A stretch of DNA of 64,000 bases from Tritrichomonas musculus (lineage: Eukaryota; Parabasalia; Tritrichomonadida; Tritrichomonadidae): the NCBI GenBank assembly GCA_039105265.1, contig JAPFFF010000002.1, positions 3,720,001-3,784,000 of the forward strand, read 5' to 3'. Shown here piece by piece: positions 46,681 through 57,725 of this stretch (its first letter is position 1; each line of letters opens with the position of its first letter). Position numbers and translations under genes: made by a program. The notes beneath the pieces are model-generated. The model did no database searches. It was given only the letters and a program-made list of their open reading frames with translations, and had not been told where the DNA came from.

Positions 46681-48055
46681 AGAGGTGCGAGAACTACCTT
46701 TGGTTAACCAATTTATTTCAAATTTAGATATTTATTTATACAGGTAAAATAATGTATAATTAATGTATAATTTTTTAATTTGGTTCGCTACGAGTAATAT
46801 TATATTGATTTTAAAATTGAATATGAGAAAAAAAAAATCAAATTTTTATTTCTAAAAAAAAAAAAAAGAGCACCAAATACTTTGTTTTTTAAGGTAATTT
46901 TTATATTTGTTTACATAAAAAAATTTAAATATTCACATTTTTAACTTTTGTAATCGTTGAACAATTAAAGGATTTCAATATTAGAAAATTATACAAACAA
47001 AGAATATAGCATAAAATGATCAATTATTACTAATATCAATGATATTATTTGATAATTCATAAATTAAACTATTTACTTGGTTAAGAATTACGATTATGAT
47101 AAAAAGATTTTCAAAAATATGTTTTATTGTTGTCATTTAACAAATAACTGATATTTAATTGGTTTAATAATTATTTCTCTAATGAATAATGCATGGTTTA
47201 TAAAGATATAATCTGAAATTCTTGATAATTATTTATTTTAGTCTTGTTTATTATAATGGTCTGTTATTATTAGATTATTATTTAATTTAATGAAAGTATT
47301 AAGCGTATAAAGTGTGAAAATAGATTTATAAAATTATTGAAGATAAGATCTGTCCTCTGTTTGCTATTTCAAGATAAAATAAATATTTTTTAAAATAAAT
47401 TTCGTCCAAAAATTATATATTACATTTTATTTATTTTTAATTTACTGATATTTAAGAAATATTAATAAAATATTATATAACGGAATTTGTACAGAATTTT
47501 GAGGGGATTTAAGCCTAACGAACATTGCATTGAATTTTGAGGGGATTTAAGCCTAACGAACATTTCTACTCAATTCTTTTTTAACTTTTTGTGAATAAAA
47601 AAATAAAACTACGCCCATCGAGCGGATTTATAAATAATCATAATATAATATCATACAATATAATATAATTCTAATATAAAATAGTTATCCCGATAAAATT
47701 AATATTATAGCTAGATATTTATGTTTTCTATAATTTTTTTGCTAAAATAAATTTATCTTATTTATATTATAATATTATATATATATTAATTAGAAATTAT
47801 ATCAATAATTCTATTTAGAATATGATAAAATGAATAAATAATCAATATTATTTCAACTTCAATCATATTCTTCAAAATATGTAAAATTTGAATTTCAACG
47901 TATGAACTTTCAAATTGTGCGATACTGATATATAATATACAAAATCAATTATATACTTTATTTTATTAAAAAAATCATAAGGCTAACGAATTATTTTTTG
48001 AAAAATCAATCTTTTTTTAAAACAAAAAATACGTTATTTTAGTTCTCGCACTTCT
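46681..48055. mobile_element. Non-autonomous DNA transposon A (8-bp duplication, AGAGGTGCGAG termini)
   Basis: 1375 bp. Left end AGAGGTGCGAGAACTA, right end TAGTTCTCGCACTTCT, about 16-bp inverted termini with one mismatch. The flank AAATAATA (46673-46680) recurs after the right end (48056-48063); the last base of that match is shared with element C. No ORF inside. The right subterminal AAATACGTTATTTTAG is the same as in element B, so A and B are one family. The interior has a 33-bp direct repeat (47494-47526 and 47532-47564). 8-bp duplications suggest hAT or P superfamily. Confidence 0.8.
47494..47564. repeat. Tandem duplication of a 33-bp segment inside element A
   Basis: The segment starting GAATTTTGAGGGGATTTAAG at 47494-47526 is repeated at 47532-47564 (38-bp period). 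No coding. Confidence 0.85.
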
Positions 48056-48062
48056 AAATAAT

Positions 48063-50232
48063 ATAGGTGGGCCACTTTTTTTTTGACTTTAAAATAGTTC
48101 TTTTTTTCTTCGAATTTTAAGAATTATTCAGCAATTTCATAATATATATTTATATAACACATATATGATAGGATGCAGTTGTTAAATTAAGTTTTGAACT
48201 AATATTCATCAACTTTTTTTTTAATACATGATATGCAATATCACAAGTTCAAATGAATTAAAATACATATTTCTATTATTTTATGATATTATCTATGTCA
48301 TACATCAAGAATGATCTGGAAATAATATAAAATAATTAATAGATTTCTCTAAAAAGTTAAAATAAAAGGTATTTTTAATTTTCAGAAGTATATAAAAAAA
48401 TTGAATGTTTTCTTTTTGGATATTTAGTTTCTTCATCGCCCAGGCTTTTTATTGATATAGTTAGTTATAACATAACTTCAAAGATAAACGTTAGTTGGGA
48501 AAAAATATTCAAAAAGTTGAATTAGTTAACGGAATGATTCAATTTTGGAGCCACTTGGTAAGAAATTATAAACGGTCAAACAATAAATTTGGTATAAATA
48601 AAGGTAAATTAAAATCAGATATATGTCCTAGAATATTGGACCTTTATTAAAAAATCATAAAAAATTAAAATCAGCTTTTTTTTATTCAATTTTCTCTCAT
48701 TTTATAAAAATAGCTTTCAAATATTTTTTATATTTTTTCCCTTATTGAAATTTTGAGATTTTTAGAAAAAGCAATATCTTAATTTAAAATTAAATTAAGA
48801 TATTTTAATATTATAATTTCATAATAGAATTATATATTAAAAATATATATAAATGAGAAATTTCATTTTAAATTTAAAAAGCAAAGATAATCAAAATAAA
48901 AATTATTTTATATTTATTTGAATCTTTTAAATTTAGAGGTGCGAGAGCTGAGGACATATATCAGATTTTTTTAATATTTTAAAAATAAATATATATTTAT
49001 GCTTAAAATAAAATTACAAAATATTAATGGATTATTTTTGGATGGGAATAAAATATGAATGTTTTAAAAAATTGAGAATAAGTTAATTCAAAATAAAATA
49101 AAAATTCAATTTATTTTTGGTCATATTATTTTTATAAATTTAGAATTATCTCATTTTATTCTTGGCCAAAAATTTAGGCGTCAAATTTTAACCTAATATT
49201 TTATATATGTATAAAATATAAATGAATATGTTAAAACTCTTATATTATTGATGTATGACGATATTTTCCATTTTAATAGCATTTCTTTTCATTTTCTGCT
49301 CTGCACAATAACTTGTTTATTAAATTTATAAGTAAAGACTATTAACCATTTATTGTTATAATTATTTTTACGATTAATTAATTGATTCATAAATCATGCT
49401 TTTGTTAAATTGATTTTTTTATGATTTTTGATGGTGTTAATAACTTTTGTTTTTAATATTTTGTGATGATAAATGATTATATTTTATAAATAATACTTAT
49501 ATATATAAATAATTTTGAAATTGTTTTTGAAAAATATTTTTTATTTATGGAGATAATTATAAATTAAATTATAAAAAAATACGTTATTTTAGCTCTCGCA
49601 CCTCTTTAAATTTCAAAAAAAACTAAGTTTTAATAAAAATTATAAATATAGCGATTTAAATAGAAATAAACATAATATATTTTTATTCTAATATTATAAA
49701 CATAAATATAATAGTAAATAATATTTTAATATATTTTGTAATAAATCATATACTAATAAATTTTCAAAATCATTATAATCGAATAATTGATTATTTCTAA
49801 CTTTTTCAAAACGAATTTTTATATCATGCTTCAATTGTTTTATTCAAAATTTTAGGTATAGAAAAAATTATTTATTTCTTTTTATATTTTGTCTTTGATT
49901 ATAATCAACAGAATATATCTTTAAACAAAATTAAATTAAACAATTAATTTAAAATCAAAATAGATATTTTTATTCTTAATAAATGAAATTTTCTTATATA
50001 AATTGAATGATCTTTTTAAATTCTTTTAATTTTGAGAAAATTATTTCAAATATTTTTGAAAGATTTTATCTATATTATTTGAATAGTTTACAAAAAAAAT
50101 ATGAAAATTTTAATTATTCATAAAAACTTTATCTTTAATATTTATGAACTATAATTAATATTTTATTTTATTATTATATGTAATCTATCTAATGGTGCAA
50201 AAGTTATAAAAATTCATTGGTGGCCCACCTAT
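48063..50232. mobile_element. Non-autonomous DNA transposon C (ATAGGTGGGCCAC termini), host of element B
   Basis: 2170 bp including nested element B; about 1.49 kb without it. Termini ATAGGTGGGCCAC and GTGGCCCACCTAT are exact inverted repeats. TAAATAAT flanks both sides (48055-48062 and 50233-50240), an exact 8-bp duplication. Its left duplication overlaps the right end of element A, so C inserted at A's edge after A was in place. No ORF. Confidence 0.85.
48935..49605. mobile_element. Non-autonomous DNA transposon B, nested in C
   Basis: 671 bp. Termini AGAGGTGCGAGAGCT and AGCTCTCGCACCTCT are exact inverted repeats, flanked by TTAAATTT at 48927-48934 and 49606-49613, a perfect 8-bp duplication. 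Same family as element A but half its length; the interior is AT-rich without ORFs. Confidence 0.9.
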
Positions 50233-50254
50233 TAAATAATTCAAATTTTTAATT

Positions 50255-50318
50255 TTAAAAACGACGATACGACTAAAACATTCAAAATTTATAATTTTGG
50301 TCGTATCGTCGTTTTTAA
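50255..50318. repeat. 64-bp foldback with 24-bp arms
   Basis: Arms at 50255-50278 and 50295-50318, core ACGACGATACGAC, one mismatch, 16-nt loop. It could be a minute foldback element or a strong hairpin. It starts 14 bp beyond the duplication of element C. Confidence 0.75.
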
Positions 50319-50635
50319 TTCTCTGAAAAATATCATTATTACTGATTCAGAATATATAGGCGAAATATTATTAGATTGCTGCTCTAAAAAAAACTATGAT
50401 ACAATAATTGCAATACTTCATTTCATTAAAAAAATAAATAATTTTGATTTCATTCAAAATATTGAAGATTTTTATCAAAACATAACTGAATGAAAACTAA
50501 TAAAAATGCAATTGATATCTTCTATATTTTTTATTTTACATTGAGGAAAATAAAATCAATATCTACTCAATAAAACTGTATTAATACTCTTGTCAAAAAA
50601 AAATTAAAATATTCAATGAAATAATACAATTATCA

Positions 50636-50800
50636 ATTCGGGCAAATGCGGGCAGATCACTTTTCTCAGCCCGAGAAACAAAAAGTGCCAAAAATTTTTT
50701 TTATTCGGGTAACGTATTTTGCCCGAAATTAATTTCGAGCACTTCATCGGGCGGAGACCGTTTATTTGCTCTAGATTGCCCTGGCTGCCCTTTTGGTATC
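50636..50800. repeat. GC-rich block with CGGGC/GCCCG motifs
   Basis: About 165 bp much richer in G/C than its surroundings. It opens with GGGCAAATGCGGGCAGATC and ends with GATTGCCCTGGCTGCCC, roughly inverted copies of each other. Inside are the palindrome CGAAATTAATTTCG (50723-50736) and repeated CGGG/CCCG words. It may be a small separate element; no duplication was found. Confidence 0.45.
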
Positions 50801-50812
50801 CCTGATTTTAAT

Positions 50813-52042
50813 AGAGGTATTCATGTAGGGAATTCGTCGATAAAGTTTTATATAAAATATTTTATATTTTTTGATATTTTATAATTGGATTATATAATGA
50901 TTTGTATAATTCTTTGTACATCCATTTTCAAGATATGAAATTAAAATATTTTTGTGAGTATAAATAACTTTACTTCTGAATTTTAATAATTTCAATAGAA
51001 ATATAAAAATATAATTATTTATTAATAAATATGCATTATATGCGCTTATTAATATTCAAATTAGTTAATAAATAAATTTTAAGTTTATAAATAAAATTAA
51101 TATACATTTTTAAATCTTATAATTAAGAAATATATAGATTAGATTAAATTATTTTTCAATATTTTAGGAACGATCATTTTATACAAATTAATAAATAATC
51201 AATTGAATTTATAATCATCTTTTTTTTTTGAAAAAAATTTATTCTCTCAATATTTTATTAAACTAGGATCAAAAACGATAAGACACCCAAAGGTGAAATT
51301 TCATTCAATTTTGACCATAGGTGTCTTATCGTTTTTGATCCTAGTTTACAATTTTATTAATAAACATAGAAACTTTTCATAAGAATTGAATCAAATAATC
51401 GTAAAAAATTATAATTTTATAACTAATATTTTGCGTTTTATAATTAATGAACTATGATTTTTTTATTTTTAATTAATATTCAATGTAATTAAATTATTGT
51501 TACCAAAGTTAATTCAAGAGAACATAAAAATTTTTTTGGTTTTGGCATTTTGCACCAATAAAATTAATAATATAAAATAAAATCAACATTTCTCAAAAAT
51601 GAGCGCATAACCAATATATTCCATTCTCAACTGAATAATTCAGATTAAGCCAAAACATATACATAAAATATATAAAAATTTAACGAGCGAATTTTTAAAT
51701 ATTCTACTTTTTTGCAAAAAAATTCATTTTCAAATTCTAAAATCTTCATTATTTTTACATATAAAACAAAGAACAAAATTTTAAATCTCACAATAAATTA
51801 TAGTATTAATAAATTACCCTTATTATTTTAAATATCTGGCATATATTTTATATTGAGTAAAAATATCAAGATATTAGAAAAAAAATTTTAACATTATTTT
51901 TTCAAAAAAGCATGCTTAATACAATCTCCACAGGCAAGAAATTTGTTTCTCTCAATCTGAGTCTTCAAAACTTTAAATTGGCTGAAAAAATGCAATTATA
52001 AAAATTATCAAAGACGTTAAGTCACCTCCCATGAATACCTCT
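50813..52042. mobile_element. Non-autonomous DNA transposon D (AGAGGTATTCATG termini)
   Basis: 1230 bp. Termini AGAGGTATTCATG and CATGAATACCTCT are exact inverted repeats; ATTTTAAT flanks both (50805-50812 and 52043-52050), a perfect 8-bp duplication. No ORF. It contains the 51259-51348 foldback. The first six bases AGAGGT are shared with A and B, and ATAGGT of C is close, so all four may be one superfamily. Confidence 0.9.
51259..51348. repeat. 90-bp foldback with perfect 29-bp arms
   Basis: Arms 51259-51287 and 51320-51348, core GATCAAAAACGATAAGACAC, with a 32-nt loop. The ends are TA on both sides, so a tiny mariner-like element with TA duplication is one option; a hairpin inherent to element D is the other. 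Confidence 0.8.
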
Positions 52043-52192
52043 ATTTTAATAATTTCTTAATCAAACTTTTATATATTTATAGTAGTTGTTTTTAAATTAA
52101 ATATCAGTCATGTTTTAGCCATACTATATTATATAAATAAGCCTTTTATTAAATAAATAAAAGAGAGTTCCTAATGCTAAGTGACTTAACGT
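52014..52192. repeat. 12-bp inverted pair across the right end of element D
   Basis: ACGTTAAGTCAC (52014-52025) and GTGACTTAACGT (52181-52192). One arm is inside element D, the other outside; likely chance or an older element end. Confidence 0.35.
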
Positions 52193-52648
52193 AACTTTTT
52201 TTACCGTCACACAAAATCGATGACTCTGAGAAAAAATTTTCGACAGATTTCTATTTTTATATTTTTATATGTTAATTTAAATTTTATAAAATATAAAATT
52301 TATATTTAATTAAAAATTAACAGGTTAAAAAATGATATAAAACTAGATTATTATGATATATATTTTTTGAAAAGAACATTCTCAAATTTATACATTTATG
52401 GCCAAATAATGAGTCAAAAAAAAGTTCTGAAAAAATTTTGAAAAAATAAAATATACGTTAAAAAATAATTTTTATATCATATATCATTAAAGTACGATCA
52501 TTTTAAACTGAATTTTGTCAAAAAATAATATTTTTCATTTATCTTGGAAAATAACCTGTAAAAATTCTTTATAAGTTGAATATAATTTAATTATTCTATT
52601 TTAAGCATTATAATTCAACATTAAAAGTTTTTATCGAAAATTGACTCT
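52051..52648. other. AT-rich spacer between element D and the Mutator-like element
   Basis: About 600 bp without a supported gene; only the right arm of the 12-bp inverted pair was noted. Confidence 0.4.
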
Positions 52649-52657
52649 GCCTTAGGA

Positions 52658-53174
52658 GGTTGAATGTAGAAGTATTGAATTTTCGTGCCTGCTTTTTGAA
52701 AGGGTGTGTGCAAATATCATCAGAAAAAAAATTGAATAAAGACGATCAAAATCGACCAAATAAATACACAAAACCAAAATTGAATTAAAAACGATACAAT
52801 GATTCAAAAAGTAGAAACGATAATCATTTTTATTATTGTGGCGCCTTTTTTAACAAGAACTCTGGGACTTAGATTTTGAACTTCTTCTGCAGGGATGTTC
52901 TCAGTCTATATCTTGGAGGTTTAGCTTGTGAATTCCTACTGCAGGGGGATTTACCAGCTAAATTTCTGAGATTTAGAAATGTTGAACATTTTTTTGCGAG
53001 GAAGCTCATGTTTTAAGCTTCTGGAACGTAAATTGTGAGATCTTCTGCAGAGATTTCACCATTTAAACTTCAGATTGACAATTTCAAATTCATCATCGGG
53101 ATTAAAGTTTTACGGAATACAGCTTAGAGATGGAAAATAATAGCTGCTATAATCTATAAAACAATTATTTGCTG
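52658..53174 (+). repeat. Left long terminal inverted repeat of the Mutator-like element
   Basis: About 517 bp, GC-richer than surrounding DNA, containing several TTCTGCAG-type words (e.g. CTTCTGCAGGGATG, ATCTTCTGCAGAGATT). It pairs with 53768-54282. Confidence 0.85.
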
Positions 53175-53767
53175 TTTTTATCATGAGATGCTTATTTATA
53201 TTTAATAATTATTTAATATCTTTTTTAAATAATCCTCCAAATAAATAACTAAATTGTCTATTTTGCTCTCGATAAGTTCTAAAAATGCTTATTCCTTTCA
53301 CTAGTTCATTCGTTTATACAATAATTTTAATATTTTTTAAATGATGATACATAAATAAAAATTACATTTTATTATTTGTTTAATTCTTCATTATTAAATC
53401 TTTTTGAGCATTTGTTGTATTTGATTTATAGAACTTTTAAGCCATTATCCATATTTTTAAAGTAAATATTGGCAAAAAAAAAAGGCGTCATGAAGTCAAT
53501 CGAACCAAAGTATTTTATTCTTTAACCATTAAGCAATTTTTATGAAAAAATAATTGAAATAATAATGTTTATTAATATTATATTAAATCATTATTAAGTA
53601 GAAGAGAATTCTCATAATTTAATCATTAAAAGTTAACTTAAAGAATGTTATTAACTTGATTTTTATAGTCGCATAAGCAATGAATAAAAAGAACTAAGAT
53701 GAATTAGACAAAAATCAAAAATGATAAAAAACATTTAAAAGCAAAATCTAGAAAAGAAATAAATACA

Positions 53768-54282
53768 CAGCAAATAATGGTTTATAGATTATAGCAGCTA
53801 TTATTTTCCATCTCTAAGCTGTATTCCGTAAAACTTTAATCCCGATGATGAATTTGAAATTGTCAATCTGAAGTTTAAATGGTGAAATCTCTGCAGAAGA
53901 TCTCACAATTTACGTTCCAGAAGCTTAAAACATGAGCTTCCTCGCAAAAAAATGTTCAACATTTCTAAATCTCAGAAATTTAGCTGGTAAATCCCCCTGC
54001 AGTAGGAATTCACAAGCTAAACCTCCAAGATATAGACTGAGAACATCCCTGCAGAAGAAGTTCAAAATCTAAGTCCCAGAGTTCTTGTTAAAAAAGGCGC
54101 CACAATAATAAAAATGATTATCGTTTCTACTTTTTGAATCATTGTATCGTTTTTAATTCAATTTTGGTTTTGTGTATTTATTTGGTCGATTTTGATCGTC
54201 TTTATTCAATTTTTTTCTGATGATATTTGCACACACCCTTTCAAAAAGCAGGCACGAAAATTCAATACTTCTACATAGAGCC
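53768..54282 (-). repeat. Right long terminal inverted repeat of the Mutator-like element
   Basis: About 515 bp, reverse complement of the left arm. Open frames crossing it are by-products of the repeat. Confidence 0.85.
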
Positions 54283-54573
54283 GCCTTAGGAACTCTAATA
54301 AAAGAATGTTTTTTTTTTATATCTTCAAATCTTATAATTGGTACATAATAAAAGCTCATTTAGCATGTTACTATATTTAAAAAATCTTATTTCTACTGTT
54401 TTGAAGAATCTAAATGCATAGATACCATCACTGGACAGAGTATTCATTCTCATATTAAGCCTCATATAAATTGTGAAAGCAATCAATTTCATACAAATTT
54501 TTTGATAATAAAAATCAAATATTCAGAGTTGTATTTAATTTTTCAGAAATAAATTCATAGAATTTGAATATTA

Positions 54574-54648
54574 AAAAAACAAGACATTCAATATTTGTGA
54601 GAAAAAAAACAAGACATTCAATATTTATGAGGGGAAAAAACAAGACAA
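54574..54648. repeat. Short tandem repeat inside the pogo-like element
   Basis: Two and a half copies of a ~30-bp unit with core AACAAGACATTCAATATTT in the untranslated part downstream of the transposase. Confidence 0.6.
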
Positions 54649-54877
54649 ACAATTTCTTAAAAAGATATTTTTAAATTTTCCTGTTCATTTTCCTCCTGAA
54701 CATCAGGAGGCTTGCAATTTAATGATCTTTAATGGCTATTTTTTTTAAAAAAATAATTACATTTACAAAAGAAGGAAATGCTTATTATATTTTCAGGTTC
54801 AATTCAAGAAAAAAAGAGTTTGATCAACAAAAATGATACAAAATTAATACATATAAATGAATGATAAATTAAATAGT

Positions 54878-56407
54878 TTAATAAAAAGAAACTTTTTGAT
54901 ATTTGTTATTATCGCATTTGATAAACAAAGACGGAAGTTTACTTAATATTATTCCTGATGAATGATTATTTGTTTCTAATATGGCTCTGATTGCAGGATA
55001 TTCAATTTTCATTATTTGATCGATATCATCAGCATGAAAATAACTTTCTTTATTGTATTGTTCCAACCGGTTTTTTTCTGAGGTTAAATCCTGTCCTGCA
55101 TTGGGAACGTTTATTTCTTGAATGTTTTTATTTATATATTTACTGCTCATTATAACATTTTCATCGAATGGAGCCAAACCACTTATTCTGAATCCGTTCT
55201 TTAGAATTTCTGTATCGATTGTCCTTCACGATTCGACTATTGAAACTATTGTTTTATAACGTGCTTTTGAGGCGTTTGAATTTAATTTTAATAAAACATC
55301 ATTTATGGTTTTTTTATATTGGTATTTTTCCATGTTTGACTTAAGACTTCTTGCTGCAGCCACATCAAATGGCTGCAGCAAGTGAGAACAATGAGGTGGA
55401 AAAGTTAGTAATTGGACATTATGTAAAGCCAAGTATTCAAGAGCTAAACTGTTATAACGACTTGAGTGATTATCTAAAATAAGTATTGTTGGTTGTTCTG
55501 CTTCTTCTGTAGGTAGATCCAATTTATATTTTGAAACTTTGGACACAAAGAAAACACAAAATGCTAAGAAAATATTCTTCGTCATCCATCCGCTGCTCTG
55601 TGAGTTAAAAAAAGCAGGAATGTCTCTTAACTCTTCTGGGAGTTTGGCTAGTTTTGGTAAGATAATGAATGGATCTAGCCGAACTCCCAGAGCGTTAAAG
55701 CAGAACATTCCTGTAATATGAGGCTCCACACTGCTTACTGATGAAATTGAATGCTCTGCTTTTCCAGTTATTAATACCTTGAACTTTTTAGTTAAAGAAC
55801 TAGAGGATTCATCTGCGTTCCATAAATTACATTTGTGTACTTTTGATAAAATACTTTTGTTTTGTTTAAAGAATTGTTTAATCACAGCTGTGTTACAGCA
55901 TCTTCTTCTAGCTTCCTCCAGAGATTCAGGGTTCTTAAGAGTGATGTTGTGCCTTGCACAGAAGTGATTAATCCATGATTCGCAAGGAATGAAAGGTTCT
56001 AGAGAATTAACAATCTGTTTTGCACGACTAGATTTAAAGACATTCTTTAAACAATCAAGTATCTGTAAACAACGAAAATAACGATTTGCTCTGAGTTCGT
56101 AGGCAAGTTGAACTGCTTCTACAGTTTTAAGACAATTCAGATTTAAATAACATTCTTCAATTTTTTTAAAGAAAGTAGAAATTTCTACATCACCTAAGTA
56201 TTTTTGACCTCCACCTCTTGATTCATGCGGAGTCCAACGGTTTCCTGTTAAAGTTGTTCGGATAGAGTTATAAATAGCTTGAGGTGTAATGTCAAAACGC
56301 TTGGCAATTTCAATATTTGAATATCCACCAACTTTTAAATCGCAAATTTCCATTTGAATCTTTGAAAAAGTTTCTGTTTCTTCCTTTGTCCATTGGCAAA
56401 AGCTCAT
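54878..56407 (-). pseudogene. pogo-like DDE transposase with one in-frame TGA
   Basis: About 509 residues in one frame. An N-terminal helix-turn-helix (~8-50, SNIEIAKRFDITPQAIYNSI) of the Psq/CENP-B type is followed by a second DNA-binding region (~75-165). The DDE_1 core carries Asp199 (WNADES), Asp312 (ILDNHSS) and Asp348 (HCSHLLQPFDV), with 35 residues between the last two, as in pogo-type enzymes. A TGA at 55226-55228 interrupts the frame after residue 393 in the conserved C-terminal part, where the family often has Trp, so TGG to TGA is likely. The frame then continues without further damage (RTIDTEILKNGFRISG...) to 54878. This suggests recent inactivation; a shorter 393-residue protein would keep all three Asp residues. 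Confidence 0.85.
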
Positions 56408-56618
56408 TAATTATTAATTATTCAACCACCTTTTCATATAGCATGTCACAAAAAAATATAAAATTATAATAAACTATTTAAATCAACCTCATATTATGAA
56501 TTCAAATTTTTCTATTAAAAAAAAAAAAATCAGAAATTCTCTTTCAAAATTTTGTTTTGCTTTCACAATTAGTATGAGGCCGATATATATAAAATATGAG
56601 GCTTGTCCAGTGATGGTA

Positions 56619-57300
56619 TGATTTTAACTTTGATATCTTTTTGTGAAAGAGGAAAGTGAGATCATATTAGTAAGAACATGTGAAACTCGTACGTTTAAAG
56701 ACGTTATTTTTTATAATGAAGTTTTCTACCTAATAAAAATAAGTTAGCTAATTAACATTTACATAAACAAAAAAAATAAATATTTATGAAATTGAAAATA
56801 AGAATATTTCTAACAAAAAATTTTTATAGACCTTGAAAATTGCGAAAAAATGATTGAAATATTTACAAGAAAATTCAATAAATATCGTCATTTTCGTTCT
56901 GAAAATAAAACAACTTGATAAATCGATTTTTTGCCGATTAGTTGAATTAGCTACAAATTTATATTAATTAATACATATATCTGAATATATAAATAAATTA
57001 ATATTAGATTTTTATACATAAAGATTTTTTATATTTTTATTTTTTAAAAAAATAAATTTTATTTGAAAATATAGCATACAATTTTAATAGGTGCAAAGTG
57101 GTAAACCCAAAAACCATATATATTTGACCATAACAGTTTTAAATTGACTATTAATATTTTTATATTAAAATCTTTTAAAATTTTAAAAGTTATGCAATAT
57201 AATATATATTAAATATTATTCTTTATTTATTCTAGTATTTATATTTTAAATACTATTTCCAGAAACCATTCCTGGTAAACTTTTTAAGCCAGAAGTTGAA
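56619..57300. other. AT-rich spacer
   Basis: About 680 bp between the pogo-like element and a gene remnant; nothing recognised. Confidence 0.4.
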
Positions 57301-57725
57301 TTATATCTTAAATTGGCGGTTGAATTGTATGTTTTCTTTTCGTTAACATAAAAAAATGAATAAAATTAATTATATCCTCATCCCGCATGTTAAGATCAGC
57401 ACCTATCGACTCGTTGACGATATTCTTTAATTTATAATTTAGTAAAGGACCAACTTTTTCATCAATTTTGATGCTTTCCACATGCAAGTATTTTGATAAA
57501 AGATGTATCAATGAATTTGCTTATATAAAATCTTCGAATTCTTTTTTGATTTTTTGATATTTAATTTGATAATCATTCAAAGTTGTTCTTAATAAAGCAT
57601 TTTCTCTTTTTAAAGCAAATTTTATTGCTTTTGTATCATTTTGTTTTTTGGTTTTTTGAGCTATCTCTAATGACTCTTGATTAAATCCTCTACCTTTTTG
57701 AGATAGCTCAAAAAAAATTTATATG
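57301..57725 (-). pseudogene. Remnant of a coiled-coil protein gene, unknown family
   Basis: Coding-like sequence on the minus strand: a coiled-coil part (QESLEIAQKTKKQNDTKAIK ... LKRENALLRTTLNDYQIKYQ) followed by a small domain (HLLSKYLHVESIKIDEKVGP, then IGADLNMRDEDIINFIHFFM). It is interrupted, with about one break, and has no start. Composition differs from the flanking DNA. It may derive from a transposon or a host gene; the family is not known to me. Confidence 0.4.
57652..57715. repeat. Perfect 16-bp inverted repeat
   Basis: TTTTTTGAGCTATCTC (57652-57667) and GAGATAGCTCAAAAAA (57700-57715) with a 32-nt loop, inside the remnant gene. A stable hairpin; possibly a mini foldback element. 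Confidence 0.6.

Larger units (their letters stand above)
52658..54282. mobile_element. Mutator-like non-autonomous foldback element (9-bp duplication)
   Basis: 1625 bp. Inverted repeats of about 515 bp (52658-53174 and 53768-54282), near-identical apart from the outermost ~8 bases and a small difference at the inner end. GCCTTAGGA flanks both sides (52649-52657 and 54283-54291), an exact 9-bp duplication. Long terminal repeats with 9-bp duplications are typical of Mutator-like elements (MULEs), which are known in Trichomonas. The ~590-bp centre is AT-rich and non-coding. Confidence 0.85.
54425..56616 (-). mobile_element. pogo/Tigger-like DNA transposon
   Basis: 2192 bp. Termini CCATCACTGGACA (54425-54437) and TGTCCAGTGATGG (56604-56616) are exact inverted repeats flanked by TA (54423-54424, 56617-56618), the expected target. 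Subterminal repeats occur inside each end: GCCTCATA then AATTGTGAAAGCAA, in inverted orientation. One transposase gene fills the centre. The left interior has a short tandem repeat of AAAAAACAAGACATTCAATA (about 54574-54648). Confidence 0.9.

Noticed and set aside
52014-52192. 12-bp inverted pair as ends of a separate element
   Set aside because: One arm is inside element D, whose own ends and duplication are exact; no duplication flanks the pair.
54153-54359. 68-codon minus-strand ORF
   Set aside because: It lies across the arm and edge of the Mutator-like foldback; the frame is a by-product of the repeat.
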